Shown here: in pieces, positions 1-10,637 of the stretch | Numbering within the stretch: position 1 is the first letter of the stretch | How the letters are laid out: each line of letters opens with the position of its first letter | Origin: Rhizomucor pusillus | Taxonomy: Eukaryota; Mucoromycota; Mucoromycetes; Mucorales; Lichtheimiaceae | Reading direction: 5' to 3' | Assembly: GCA_900175165.2 (NCBI GenBank) | Contig: FWWN02000666.1 | Location: forward strand, 1-55,681 | DNA length: 55,681 nt | Notes under the pieces: generated by a model | Databases searched by the model: none | The model's input: the letters and a program-made list of their open reading frames with translations, nothing else | Told to the model about the DNA's origin: nothing | Program-made: the position numbers and the translations under genes

Positions 1-1230
1 GTTACTCACCATGGCATCCTGGATTGCCAAACCTGTGGAATGCTGTGGAATAGGGACACCAATCCCTCGAAGAATATGTGCTTCGTTGCAAGAAAAGTCT
101 GGGAGGGCATTGGTCGCCCCCAAGCCTTCTGTAGACCAATCAATCCACCACTGCGAATGTGGGACCCGAAAGGGTTTAGGTTTTTACGCTAAGCTTTGCA
201 GTTCATCTTGGATTCTGAATATTATCGAAGTACTAATATTGAGACTGCTTCTCTTTAGATGATTCGGTAAGTAAAAACGGATACAAGCCTGTAATACCTG
301 GAATCTTTACTGATTGAGATCGGGTTGGCATTGTTTGGAGAAACTGCGCTACATGGCAAATTTGAACCTACCAAGTTTTCTTCCTTAGATCGACGGGAAT
401 ATTTATTAATTTTATTCCACAGGTTTAAATTTGCCTTGTTTGTGGTGCAATTTTATGCTCCAAACGACAACTGTTTTTAAAAATACAGTACTCTGCGAGC
501 ACTCAAAGCTTGATATCGTGTCTGAACGCATCAAATGCATACATCCACTACTAAAGTTTCCTCTATACTATATTTTAAATATATGGACTTTCATATATCC
601 TTAAAGTCTTGGTTCTAATATATATGTTTCAAAACGCATTCAAGAATCCGAGCTACGTTTGGGGATCTGGAGACCAAGTTACAAAGGAGCGTGCTGGCAG
701 CATTAATAGGTCCTGATCTCGACCGTTAGCCAGAACCCACTCTTTTTTTTTCTTATAGTTGAATAGTACCACTGCTACACGCTCTTTTATAAATCGTTGC
801 TTAGTATCCCCGTTATCCACCTGAGTAACAATGAATGGTAATATGTAGATCGTCCAATTCACGGTGGCCTTTCTTCCCTTAGATTTGCTTCCTTTTGTGC
901 ATTGCTACACTTACAGAAGAGAACATGGTTTCGGAAGGTATGGCACTGCTATGTAAAGGCTGTGGATAGATATCCGTCTACATATTACATTTGTAGGCAT
1001 GCGTTAAGAGTAGGGCAGTGACTCCATTTTTGAGATAGTATCAAGTACATCATTCGCATATACAACGAGTAGTTTCTATACTTCGTATCTTTTTTTTTTT
1101 TAAATGCAACTTCCATCCTTGCGGCGACCATTGAGGTTGGGTTGATTGATGCAAACGGCCGAGCGGAGACCAAGTTTGTGGGTGCCTTTCACGTTTCAGC
1201 CGTCTTTCTCTTACCTTTCTCCCTCGAAAC
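1..1230. other. no gene recognised
   Basis: AT-rich sequence. Only short open frames without codon bias or recognisable motifs are seen on either strand. The last part should hold the promoter and 5' leader of the gene starting at 1231. A pyrimidine-rich stretch (tctttctcttacctttctcc, about 1203-1222) lies just before that ATG. Confidence 0.5.
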
Positions 1231-2379
1231 ATGAAGATTCAGACGACTGCTTTGCTGGCGACTTTGCTGCTAAACACGGCGACAGCATTTGAAGGCACTG
1301 TTCCGTGTCTCATGTGGTCCTCCAAAGAGTATGTCAAAATGCTACAGTCAAACAACAAGAGTACCTAACACGGTCCCGTTTTACAGCTATTTGGAGCCAG
1401 TGCACAAGTTCTCGAAACAACTTGTCCTGGGCGGAGACCAAGCTCTTGCTGTCATTCAAGATGCTGATGTTTGCGGCGCCAATGTCATTGCAGTCATTGA
1501 TCAGCCTGGCGTACGTGAATCGTTGTAGCAACTCTGGAAACGTTTGACTCTGCAGGAGACTGACATCACTGCTAGGTACATCTGAATGATTTTAGCAGCC
1601 CCGAATACGATGAAGCTTTCACAGCATTGAAGGTTGATATACAGATAACTGTAAATTGCTCCAGTGTCACTTAACGAAACTGTCTCGCGAATTAGAGTTA
1701 TCACAGAAATGCTGTTTCGACGACGCAGTTAGATTATGTTGCAGACGGTGTCAATATTGACCAGATTGTCTCCACACTAAGCAACAAATGCTCTATCTCT
1801 TCTGTATCTCGCATTCAAGATCCTACCAGTATGTAAATCGGCAGAAATATCGATTGTGTGAAATGAATGAAACGCTGAAATATGTGCAGTGATGGCTATC
1901 CAAGAACATCATACCATCGCGGTCCTCGAGTTGGGAACAGCAAAGGATGCATCCGAATTGCAAAAGAATGGTACATTATCTGAAACCAAAAGAGCATTTG
2001 AGTTCATGACTGAAGCTTGCAGCGTAGACGAGAAAGTAGATCAATTCATGAAAAATATCCAGGAAAATGCCGACGGTGACTACGTTGTCATTTATACCTC
2101 CAGTTCACCTAAAAAGACTGTATGTGACCGGCTCACGTTGCACATGATGAAAAGGCTGCTAAAATACTCTGTTCATAGCTTACTAAACGACACATTCTCG
2201 AACGCCGTGCCCCCGTCAACGACAATGCACCGATTTTTGAGAAATACCAACTTTTCACCCCTGGCGTCTTTATGGCAATTGCTGTAGGTTTTATTTTCGT
2301 TACTATCACGTCGATTGGTGTGACATGGCTGTCCGGCATCCAAACACCAGTCCGCTTCGAAGGAAAGTCGAAGAAATAA
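1231..2379 (+). CDS. Voa1/ATP6AP1-like V-ATPase accessory protein
   Basis: Likely an ER/vacuolar membrane glycoprotein that helps assemble the V0 sector of the V-ATPase. The start at 1231 opens a signal peptide (MKIQTTALLATLL, then NTATA before the mature part). Exons read about 1231-1328, 1387-1510, 1729 to about 1833, 1890-2119 and 2179-2379, all with GT-AG junctions that keep frame. The long intron between 1510 and 1729 is the least certain. The lumenal part contains EPVHKFSKQLVLG, DQPG and LDYVADGVNIDQIVSTL. A dibasic LERR site precedes APVNDNAPIFEKYQLFTPG, then comes one membrane segment (VFMAIAVGFIFVTITSIGV) and a short basic tail. That C-terminal arrangement is typical of the Voa1/Big1/ATP6AP1 family. 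A truncated second copy lies at 7691-8110. Big1 (cell-wall glucan) is the alternative family member. Confidence 0.72.
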
Positions 2380-4690
2380 AAGATATATATCTTTGGGTCT
2401 AGCATCTTTGCAATTAACATTGGTGCCACTGTCCAAGTGATCCGGTGCTCCATCCGCTCTCGAGGGAGCCTCTAAGGTTCGCATTGTCAAATAGAACTTC
2501 ATCCATGAGAGCGTCCGGTTGCGGAATCCAGCAGAAATACGACTGCATCGGTGGACGATAATCAGGAGAAGCGTATGTGATGCTTGGCACTTTGTGATCC
2601 GCTGGCTCTGGTTGGGGAATAGACACCATACGATCTTGATGTTGGCCTTTTAGCTTCTTAGACGCGTGTACCTTAAAAGTCTATCTCAGCGCCAATGAAT
2701 AGTCTACATACAAGTCAAATATTAACCTGCACATCGCCGGTATGATCCAATGAACGCTTGTGGCCAATGGCTTCAGACTGAATTCGACAAAAGTCGACCA
2801 TTATTGAAGAAAAGGGAAGAGAAAAGTGGGATCAATGAAAGACACGGTTGCTTTTTAAACACGCATCAGAAACATACGAAAAAGAAAAAAAGCAAGGCAG
2901 GGACAGTCACTGACGAATAACATGCAGGATGGGGATCATCGCTTGTGAACACTGTCTCCTTCGCGCTATTGACAGACGATTACCTCCTTATTTTGATCAT
3001 CATTCCATTTACAGACGTTCTGCAGATTGTTGCAGTACAATGCCCGTTCGGCATGAGATGAATATCTGAGCAGGAGAACAACGAATGGTATATGTTGAGT
3101 TCCTGACGGTTTGATGACTTTTTAATGGTATATTACTTGTTTATCCCATGTACATTGATGGTATGCTATTCTGTGTCTGTGTCCAACTCGTCGTCGCCTT
3201 CATTGGTTGAGGTGTCAAGCTACCCTTTGACACACTTCTGGTAGTTTTCTGTGTGCCGCCTTTAGATATTTGTCCTTTTGACTGTTCTTTGGTTATTTGT
3301 ATTGTGTCTTTCGCCTATGCATTTGCAGTAGCTGGCAATGGTGCTTCTAGGAGATAATAATCCTCGGGTTTCCATATTTCGTCTTCATCGGTGTAACCTT
3401 TCCATCTTCAAATATTAGGAATAGGTTGTAATATGCAGATGTCGACCATAACTAGAACACAGTTGTTTCCTGCATTTGTGGTTTGAATTTGGCAATGTTG
3501 AACTTCGGGCACTCAGGATATTATTTCATTGTTTCTACAGCATATTTTTATAAAGTATTCTCGTGGATACCGTCTGTATACAGTCCTTTACCATAGAATC
3601 AGCTCCTAAGTGGTCGAAATCGTGTAGTTTCTCCAATAATACATTGCATTCTTCTAGTGGAGGCGTTAGCGTGTCAATATCAGTTGGATGGGGCGTTATG
3701 CCACGTAACTGACTTGAAAACCTCTTTTCATTGTTCATTTTTGAGGCATGCATACGCATACATACGTAGGTGACAGAAGCTGACGAAGCTCTGGTATACT
3801 CCATCGGCATAATCCCTAGCAGATCTCGCCGCGCATGATAGCCACTACCTGCTGCAGTGCAGCTGGACGTATTGACACTGGAGCCATTGCACAAATATAC
3901 GGCCGATCATGGAGAAAAGTGAAAATTCCTCCACAACCAGCAATGTATTGCCGGTGGGTACCAACAATACCTGTATCGATGCTGCCAAACATTATTGGAG
4001 GAGTCTAAGCTGACAAAGCAGCAGCAATCCTATCTTATTGGATTTATAGCGATAGCTGTAGTCTACTATCTTACTCACCATTAGCGTCGCCTTAGTATCA
4101 TCAATACCCTGAATGTTGGTGAAGGGTAGCGGCTATAGGACTATATGGCAAGCTCGCCTTCGAGCAATTGAGACAAAATTGCCTGATCAAAAATGCCACA
4201 GAATGAACACCGTGAGGAGTATTCTATTGCAGACGGTCTCACAGAGGCAAGACATTATCGTACTGTAAGCGATTCTGTTCTAAAACCATTTTCAGAGTAA
4301 GCATACAGGAAGGGTGGAATAAACCATATGCTGAAGGAGAAAATCCGTTTGCTGGAAAATGATGAATTTACCTCGACATCGACATGAAAACTGACAACAA
4401 ATACGCAAATGAAGGACGAAGAGACGTCAAATACGATGTTGGACAACAAGTTTTGGTCGACCAATGATACTTGAAGCGCACCGCGGAAGGCAATGAATAG
4501 TTGAACTCGCTACGAATGAGTTCAACTAGGAAATTGTCAGTGTTGAAGAAGGAGTTGTACAGCAGAACCGCAACATGCGGTCGAATGCATATATTCTTGC
4601 AAATCTACCCAAAGGTTCAACATTATCCACGAAGAAATTGGCAGCTACATGAATCCGCCTATTGTTGACGCAATTGGAAAATGTTATGTA
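2380..4690. other. mostly non-coding, contains duplicated and degenerate sequence
   Basis: Holds the first copy of the duplicated cyclin tail (2961-3226). A minus-strand open frame of 119 codons (3535-3894) begins MCNGSSVNTSSC and matches nothing I recognise. Around 4410-4470 the plus strand reads DVGQQVLVD then YLKRTAEGNE, which loosely recalls the end of a retrotransposon integrase but is interrupted. No confident gene. Confidence 0.4.
2961..3226. repeat. segmental duplication, copy 1 (cyclin 3' end)
   Basis: Aligns with 8133-8400 by eye over about 260 bases, with scattered substitutions and a roughly 25-base insertion in the other copy. The last part (near 3165-3215) still carries the minus-strand coding tail for EGDDELDTDTE and its stop, identical to the end of the intact cyclin at 8358. 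Beyond about 3226 the similarity stops, so this copy has lost the rest of the cyclin. Confidence 0.85.
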
Positions 4691-4723
4691 CAGTGAATCG
4701 CGTTTAATCTGAACGGTTAGTCA
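4691..4723 (+). repeat. left terminal inverted repeat of the Tc1/mariner element
   Basis: Matches the reverse complement of 6234-6266 at 31 of 33 positions. Preceded by TA. Confidence 0.9.
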
Positions 4724-4849
4724 AACTTTAACTTCTATTTAATTGAGACATTTGACCACTTCTTTTGAGATATCACGTGAGACGAACACGAAGCGGGTTT
4801 GGAAATTTTTTTATAGCTTTATGCAAATTACATCTACAGCCCTTCTTTG

Positions 4850-5969
4850 TCAAGGCAACGCTTCCAGAATGATTCGGCGTGCCTGATCCAACCCTGACAG
4901 TCCTGAACTGTAATTGTTTTTGCTGCCAACAGGATTCGAGGTGTCTTTGCTGAATAAAGGTTCCCTTCGAACGCTGGTCTTTAGTTTTGCCCAGCATTCT
5001 TCTATAGGATTCAAGAACGGTGATTGAGGAGGAAGAAACAAAGGCTTATAGCCTCGCGTCTTGATTGCTTCTAGAACAGATACACTGTGGTGGATCCGCA
5101 CATTATCCATCATAAGGTGCATGCCTTGCATATTATGAGCATCCAAAATATCCATCACTTTCTCCACGAATGCATGGAAGTGATCAAAGGTAGTGCCAAT
5201 ATCACTACTTGACTGTTTACCAACGGCTTTCCGTTTCGGAAGGGATAGGATCCCTCTTTGACAGCAATATGACCCCCTTGCTAGAAATGCAGCCGATTGT
5301 ACTAAGGTTCACACCTCTCTGAGTAGGGACCTTGACAGTTGCTGGCGTTCCTTTCTTTGACCAAGCTCTTGAACGGATCATATTCATATGAAATCCACTC
5401 TCGTCAATAAACACACAAATCTCCTGGAAGTTGATACCATCTTCTATCCAACGGGATACTGATTGCGCTCTCTCTTCAATAATCCGCTTAGAATCACGCT
5501 CCTCTTTGCAGACGCGCGTTTTCGTTAGAGACAGAGCGCATTTGTCCCTCATATGCCGGTGAACTGCTGAAGTACTTATAGAGAGTCCTTCAAAGGCAGC
5601 GCGAAGTGTCTTGGTCGTCTGATCGGCAGTTGTGGTCGGATTCTCGTCAATGTAATAGCGGAATGCTCTTCTCCAAGCTTCGTATTGCTGCCGTGTTTCC
5701 CGACTGTCCTCCTTCAGACCTGGCAGCATGGCTCCACCAGTCTCATTCCATTCTTTTCGTAGCTTATATGCAGTATTTCGAGGAATACGCATCCTCTGTG
5801 CCGCTTCAGTAACCGATAGTCCTTCTTCCTGAAGTAACGTGATGAATTTGCCTATTTGCTCAGGCGAATATTTCTTATATGGCTGTCGCGGTCCTCGCTC
5901 CTTTGGTTCTTCTATTCTCGCTTCTTTGCTGGATTCTGGAGCAGGACTTGTTTCCGTAACTGATGAACT
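4850..5969 (-). pseudogene. Tc1/mariner-family DDE transposase, broken
   Basis: Would catalyse cut-and-paste transposition. Reading on the minus strand, an N-terminal helix-turn-helix region (SPEQIGKFITLLQEEGLSV, then VTEAAQRMRIPRNTAY) leads into a winged/HTH_32-like stretch and the catalytic core. All three acidic positions are visible: CVFIDESGFH, MMDNVRIHH and SPFLNPIEECW. The gene is not intact. The frame shifts by one base near 5245-5260, between LLSKRD and LPKRKAVGKQ, and an in-frame stop (TAA, near 5970) sits just upstream of the region that looks like the natural N-terminus. A further open frame (6003-6200) within the element may be the original start. The TIRs are still nearly identical, so inactivation looks fairly recent. 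Confidence 0.88.
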
Positions 5970-6233
5970 TTACTTTTCTTCTCGCTCCATGTCATCGATT
6001 TGTCATAAGCGTAGTGATGGGACCGCCTTTATCAATCTCCTGCATCTCCTCATCTTCCCCCTCGCGAAATCCCGCACCGGGGGTACGTCGGGACTCTTGT
6101 AGTGAATGAATTGAGTATGCATAGTATGAGATAACCGCTGTACGACCGTCTCAAACAAATTCTCAATCTCATTCTGTGTTCGTCTCACGTGATATCTCAA
6201 TTAATCAAATTTTTCAGGTTTCGTCCCAAAATC

Positions 6234-6266
6234 TGACTAACCGTCCAGATTAAACGCGGTTCACTG
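6234..6266 (-). repeat. right terminal inverted repeat of the Tc1/mariner element
   Basis: Partner of 4691-4723, followed by TA. Confidence 0.9.
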
Positions 6267-6997
6267 TATCAGTTAGTACATCATCGAATCGTCTTCCCCT
6301 AATGAAGCCTTGTTGAATAGAGTTCATCATATTCTGACTATGTATTTGCATTTTTCTGAATATTTCATCCAGAATTCATGAAGAAACTGTCCATATGTAT
6401 GGAAATCATCAATTATGTGGATAAATGTATGACAACCAGATCCTCTGGGCCGTCTCCGTCAAGTTTGTCTATACAGTATTTCAATCCACTAAAGTATAAA
6501 TCTTTTAGCCAGGGCAAGGATAGCTACATATGTAAAGGCACTGAGGACTAAATATTGACGACTTTGTATATGATTTTAAAACATTTACAGCTTGAGATTA
6601 TTTAAGTTTCGCAAAATAGTATATTTGTATCAATCATGTCAGTGATGATATCACGGGCTACGCTCTTCTGAGGAATGCATCAGATAACAGGAGCAAGGGC
6701 GTGTACAGGAAGAAAGCATTTTACTGGTGTATTGAGGAAATGTGAACCATGTTTCTAGCAACCTATCATATACGATCGCATCTTTATTATTTAGATGCTT
6801 TTTGAGGACTACTGTATACTTGCTTAAAGTCTTTCGAAGACTGGTAGGGCGCCTATTTGCTCCGGAGGAGAAATACTACAGTTAAATCCTATCGCATTTT
6901 TTGGAGGCTGGACCACCGGCCGAGCAATCCTACATACAAGTTTTCCAAGTCTGATAGTTAGATTTGTCTGACCTCTCAAAAAGATATGCAAGTCTTT
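6267..6997. other. no gene recognised
   Basis: AT-rich, only short frames. No similarity seen to the sequence left of the transposon beyond the TA duplication. Confidence 0.5.
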
Positions 6998-7439
6998 CTA
7001 CCTGATCTTAAGTGAATGATGAGGTTTAACATCATCAGAGCGATTTATCAACCGCTTGATACGAGCGGCTGCAGCTTCACCTACTTTGTTGCAATTGTGA
7101 GGGTCCAGTAAAAGTAGTTCCGTCCTAGTATAGCAGGTGACACTGCCACATTTATGCAGACTTGGAGCAGTTGCACCCTTGCCAGATTCCACTACTTTCT
7201 GCATCTGCACGCCTTAAATTCGCATTTTCAGTATACATAATTCAAACAGGATCCAGAGAAGGTCCTCTTACCTTCATGTCTTGCTTCTGGAGGTGGTCGA
7301 GTTTCGGCAAACACAGCTTGAGAGGGTTGTTGGATTCTCTCGGCACTCGGGGTGCGTTGGCTTGGATGGTGCACAGTTTGCGGACCAGACGGCCACCAAG
7401 CTCCATACTCTGCGTCTTGCCGTCGTTCTCGGTCGGCTT
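6998..7439 (-). CDS. hypothetical protein, partial
   Basis: Two minus-strand open frames join cleanly if an intron (GTAAGAGG about 7272 to an AAG near 7216) is removed. The first begins after an acceptor near 7439 with EADRERRQDAEYGAW and is rich in Pro and Gln. The second continues VQMQKVVESGKG and ends RSDDVKPHHSLKIR before a stop. It contains YTRTELL, which fits the eIF4E-binding consensus Y-x4-L-hydrophobic, but that motif alone is weak evidence. No start codon or upstream exon was found, and sequence immediately upstream joins the duplicated V-ATPase fragment. It may therefore be the 3' remains of a gene cut by that rearrangement. Confidence 0.3.
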
Positions 7440-7690
7440 CTATGCTTATAGGTATCAGTGAAGAGCACCAAACTAGAACGCAGTCCAAATGATATACGAA
7501 CGCTGAAGGAGCGTCAGAAGATACTGTAGTGACACAGAACCTGAGTCATTCATTTGTGAGAAGAGGTGTTCGAGCGTAGAAGTGTACACGCAAGAATGGA
7601 AAGGAGAAAAAAGAGGGGAACAAAAAAATTTCGTCAGAGACAGACATGTTTTGGAAACAATGGTCCAAACCTGATCTCCCCGAACGCAGC

Positions 7691-8110
7691 TGGATTGTGT
7701 TGCAGATGGTGCCAACGTTGACCAGGTCGTGTGCACACTAAGCAACAAATGCGTGTCACTTCTATATCTCACACCGAAGAACATCCTAGAAAAAAAGAAC
7801 CATAGCGATCCTCGATGGGAACAGCAAAAGATGCAGAAGAACAAAAGCAAAAGCAAAAGCAAAATTGATTTTTATGCCTGAAACTTGCAGGATAGACGAA
7901 AAGATAGGTCACTTCATTGAGAAGATCCAGGAGGATGCCAATGGTGACTATGTTGTTACTTATAGTTTTAAGCTAAAATGACTGTACGTAAGTGGCTCAC
8001 ATTGCATACTATGAAAAACCGCTTGTAAAATACTCTGTCCTTATAGATTGCTAAACGACACATTCTCGAACGCTGTGCTCACCTCAATGACAATGTATGG
8101 ATTGTTGAGG
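7691..8110 (+). pseudogene. truncated duplicate of the Voa1-like gene
   Basis: Collinear with 1729-2243 of the intact gene: LDCVADGANVDQVV-like coding, the ACTAAGCAACAAATGC block, the stretch coding for GHFIEKIQEDANGDYVV, the same intron position, and CTAAACGACACATTCTCGAACGC. Substitutions, a shortened middle and loss of frame after SFKLK show it is not translated as a Voa1-like protein. The signal peptide exon and the transmembrane exon are absent. At its 3' end it jumps directly to sequence matching 2961 of copy 1, so about 700 bases present in copy 1 are missing here. Confidence 0.85.
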
Positions 8111-8132
8111 AATCATTCTCGCTATTGGTAGG

Positions 8133-8400
8133 CGAGCATCTCCTTATTTTGAGTATCATTCCACTTACGGACGTTCTGGAAATAGTTGCAGTACTACAAT
8201 GCCGTCCCGCATGAGATGAATATCTCGCAGGAGAACGATGTACGGTATCCATTGAGTTCCTGACGGTTTGATGACTTTTTACTAGTATATTACGTGTTTA
8301 TCCAATGTACAGTTGAAAGAAATTTACACATTGATGATATTGATGGTTGATGGTATGCTATTCTGTGTCTGTGTCCAACTCGTCGTCGCCTTCATCGGCG
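8133..8400. repeat. segmental duplication, copy 2 (cyclin 3' end)
   Basis: Partner of 2961-3226. Here it continues into an apparently intact cyclin gene. Confidence 0.85.
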
Positions 8401-9050
8401 GAGGTGTAATCACTCGAGGTGGAACATAAAGGCGGCGGTTCCGTCTCCGTTTGAAAGGCTTGAGCCCACCAGACAAGTTCACACGGATGTTGAATAAAAA
8501 GATTATAGTTCAGGAGATGTAAGAATTCAAGTTCCATCTTTTTCAATCGTCGTCTCTTCTCGGGATCGTCCCAGGCTTCCGTGATCGCATCCTGAGCTGA
8601 TCTGTCAGTGCTGACCGAGGGTGGTGACACCGACCCTTTTGCATTAATAATCATCCTTAGGTTCGACTGTAGGAACTTTGAAGCCGTGATGTATGCTACA
8701 ATAGTGATGCGTGTCGCACAGCCTGTCGTGGACTTGATGTCGCCGCATGTCTATTTGTAATGAACAAGTCAATTCTATTATTGCCGGCTTATGAATTTGA
8801 CTGAAAGCACTTGCGTGTTTGAGCTTGCCGATATAATGAACGGCCATTAGTAGCGTGAGACTCGGGCAAATCGTGGGGATACTCGATGATGTGCTCTGAC
8901 AAAAGTATTGTAAGCCGTTCTCAAGTTGACCATCATCCGGGCACAAAGCAGTGCTTTTGAATAGATGTATCATCAAACAGTACACGGCTTTGACGGTCTC
9001 TGGAGAGGGGTTGGACTCCCAGCTGCGTGCTACTTTGTGTGCTAGGTAGC
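8358..9050 (-). CDS. Pho80/Pcl-type cyclin
   Basis: Cyclin of the family that partners Pho85-like kinases in phosphate, glycogen and cell-cycle control. The minus-strand exon from 9050 reads GYLAHKVARSWESNPSPETV and continues to SIPTICPSLTLLMAVHYIGK. An intron of 64 bases (8814-8751) starts with GC rather than GT (GCAAGT) and ends AG. The next exon reads CGDIKSTTGCATRITIV, ASKFLQSNLRMIINAKGS and MELEFLHLLNYNLFI, the cyclin-box helices characteristic of this family. The C-terminus is acidic (DEGDDELDTDTE). The 5' end is unresolved: the exon follows an acceptor (CTTTACTAG) and I could not identify the first exon. Its 3' tail is duplicated at 2961-3226. Confidence 0.75.
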
Positions 9051-10637
9051 CTAGTAAAGGAACTATTGTCGGGGATCATGTAGTTGCACCAGGTAACAAA
9101 CGGATATACTTTACATATACAGCGAGTGGTTAAAGGCGTAGATCGACAGTTCTCGAGCGCTTGCAACAATAAACGTGCTTGTTCCTCAGTGCTTCGATAT
9201 GCTTGCACAACTTTGCTGATAATAGGCGTCGCCGTCTGCATTGCATCCTTTTTATTCGAGAAAGAAAAGAACAAAAGGATGGAAAAAAGGGCCAGCTCGA
9301 GCAGTTGGTGAGCGCTATTTCATTGCGGACAAACAATTCCGCCGCTGTATTATCCAGGGCAAAAAAGATCTTAATATTACTAATTCGCTGACAATACCAA
9401 ATTCGAAGCAAATTTTTCATTGAAACCAAAGTTTTGGTGGTTGCAACTCTATACAGTCCCTCTATGTGCAACTACAAAAAGATTAGGTGTTAGTAATACG
9501 CTTATTGGGCGTTGTCAGCTGCTCATATCGCTGGATTTTTAAGGATCAAATACTTACTATAACTCCAGGGTCAGAAGATGTATCTCTGCTCAATTCAGCC
9601 TCAGGATACATGCAGTTTATGTCTTATTGTCTCTATTACTAATAATGATAGCTATGCTGTCAACGTGACCAAGCATGGCAAATGTATCTTCGAATAGCAC
9701 GTACTTGTGTAACACCAAAACCATTCCTTGATGGCGTGCTTCAGAATCTTGCTGCTCAGTTTATATATTCCCAATATTGCGGTTTCATTGTATATGTTAA
9801 TGCATAGCAAATCCAAAATGACTACATTGGCAGATACAGAGCCTTTCTAGATAGCTGATGCTGTTCCTAATACTAGATAAGCTCGATTAAAGCACATTAA
9901 CATCCCGGCATGACGGCAGGTTTCGATTAGGAAATTCGTCGCATAAAAGCTGGAAAGAAGTGTTGGCGTATCTCAATCGGAGGCGCATTTCAACTCGGAC
10001 ACGGCAGTTTCCAATATAGGACATCACGTTTTCGAACGGACAGACCGTAACTGCGTATGTAGTTGATGTGGAGGAGATGAAGAATGTGGTTTACAACACC
10101 ACAAAAGCATGCTTTCAAATCGAAAATACTTTTAAGAGGTCCGTTCATGCTACTGTGTATGACATCGGGAAAAGCAAGATGGCTTTTTTTATATCCCATC
10201 CGCTCTTTTTCAAGCACGCAAAGTGTAGCTTCCACATATCGATTCTTCAGCCAGTAGCTGTTAATGAATTGAGTACACCTCGCTGATCACCACTTTGAAC
10301 TTATCAAGGACCAGATGGAAGCATTGAATACTGGCGCTTCTTTACATGAGACGAGTAATGTTGCTAAGAGCGAACCTAGTGTAAGCATCAAGAGCATTCA
10401 CGGATATGAACATATCACATTGCTATCGACCCTGTACTGGCAGATAATGGGCCGTTACGGACAGATAGAAGAGACAATCTGGCTCCATTTCTTTTTTTTA
10501 AATGTTCGTGGTTTTCCATTTGTACTCGAGTTGAATACATGACAGTAACGGACAATACTTTCACTGAACTATTCAAGCTGGAACAGTTTTACCTCACGAT
10601 TGCAGCAATCCGGTATCGATGTATTTACATTGCATTA
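9051..10637. other. intergenic; possible degenerate coding sequence on plus strand
   Basis: Most is AT-rich and without signal. Between about 10030 and 10440 the plus strand reads TVTAYVVDVEEMKNVVYNTT, then SKMAFFISHPLFFKHAKC, and in another frame LADHHFELIKDQMEALNTG, which looks protein-like but is broken by stops. I do not recognise the family. It may be a remnant of a gene or an unspliced one. Confidence 0.35.

Larger units (their letters stand above)
4691..6266. mobile_element. Tc1/mariner-like DNA transposon, defective
   Basis: Bounded by terminal inverted repeats of 33 bases (4691-4723 and 6234-6266) that differ at two positions, beginning CAGTGAATCGCG on the left and ending CGCGGTTCACTG on the right. 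A TA dinucleotide flanks each end (4689-4690 and 6267-6268), the expected target duplication. A second, subterminal inverted match (GATATCACGTGAGACG about 4770-4786, CGTCTCACGTGATATC 6181-6196) lies further inside. The element is 1576 bases and carries one minus-strand transposase gene that is broken. Confidence 0.92.

Noticed and set aside
4150..4680. Possible Ty3/gypsy integrase tail (DVGQQVLVD, YLKRTAEGNE)
   Set aside because: Only a few residues resemble the family, stops interrupt, and no reverse transcriptase, protease or LTR was seen nearby.
7098..7130. eIF4E-binding motif YTRTELL as proof of an eIF4E-binding protein
   Set aside because: A seven-residue motif in an unrecognised fragment is too short to assign function.
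7691..8110. Second functional Voa1-like paralogue
   Set aside because: Signal-peptide and membrane exons are missing and the frame is lost, so it is a fragment.
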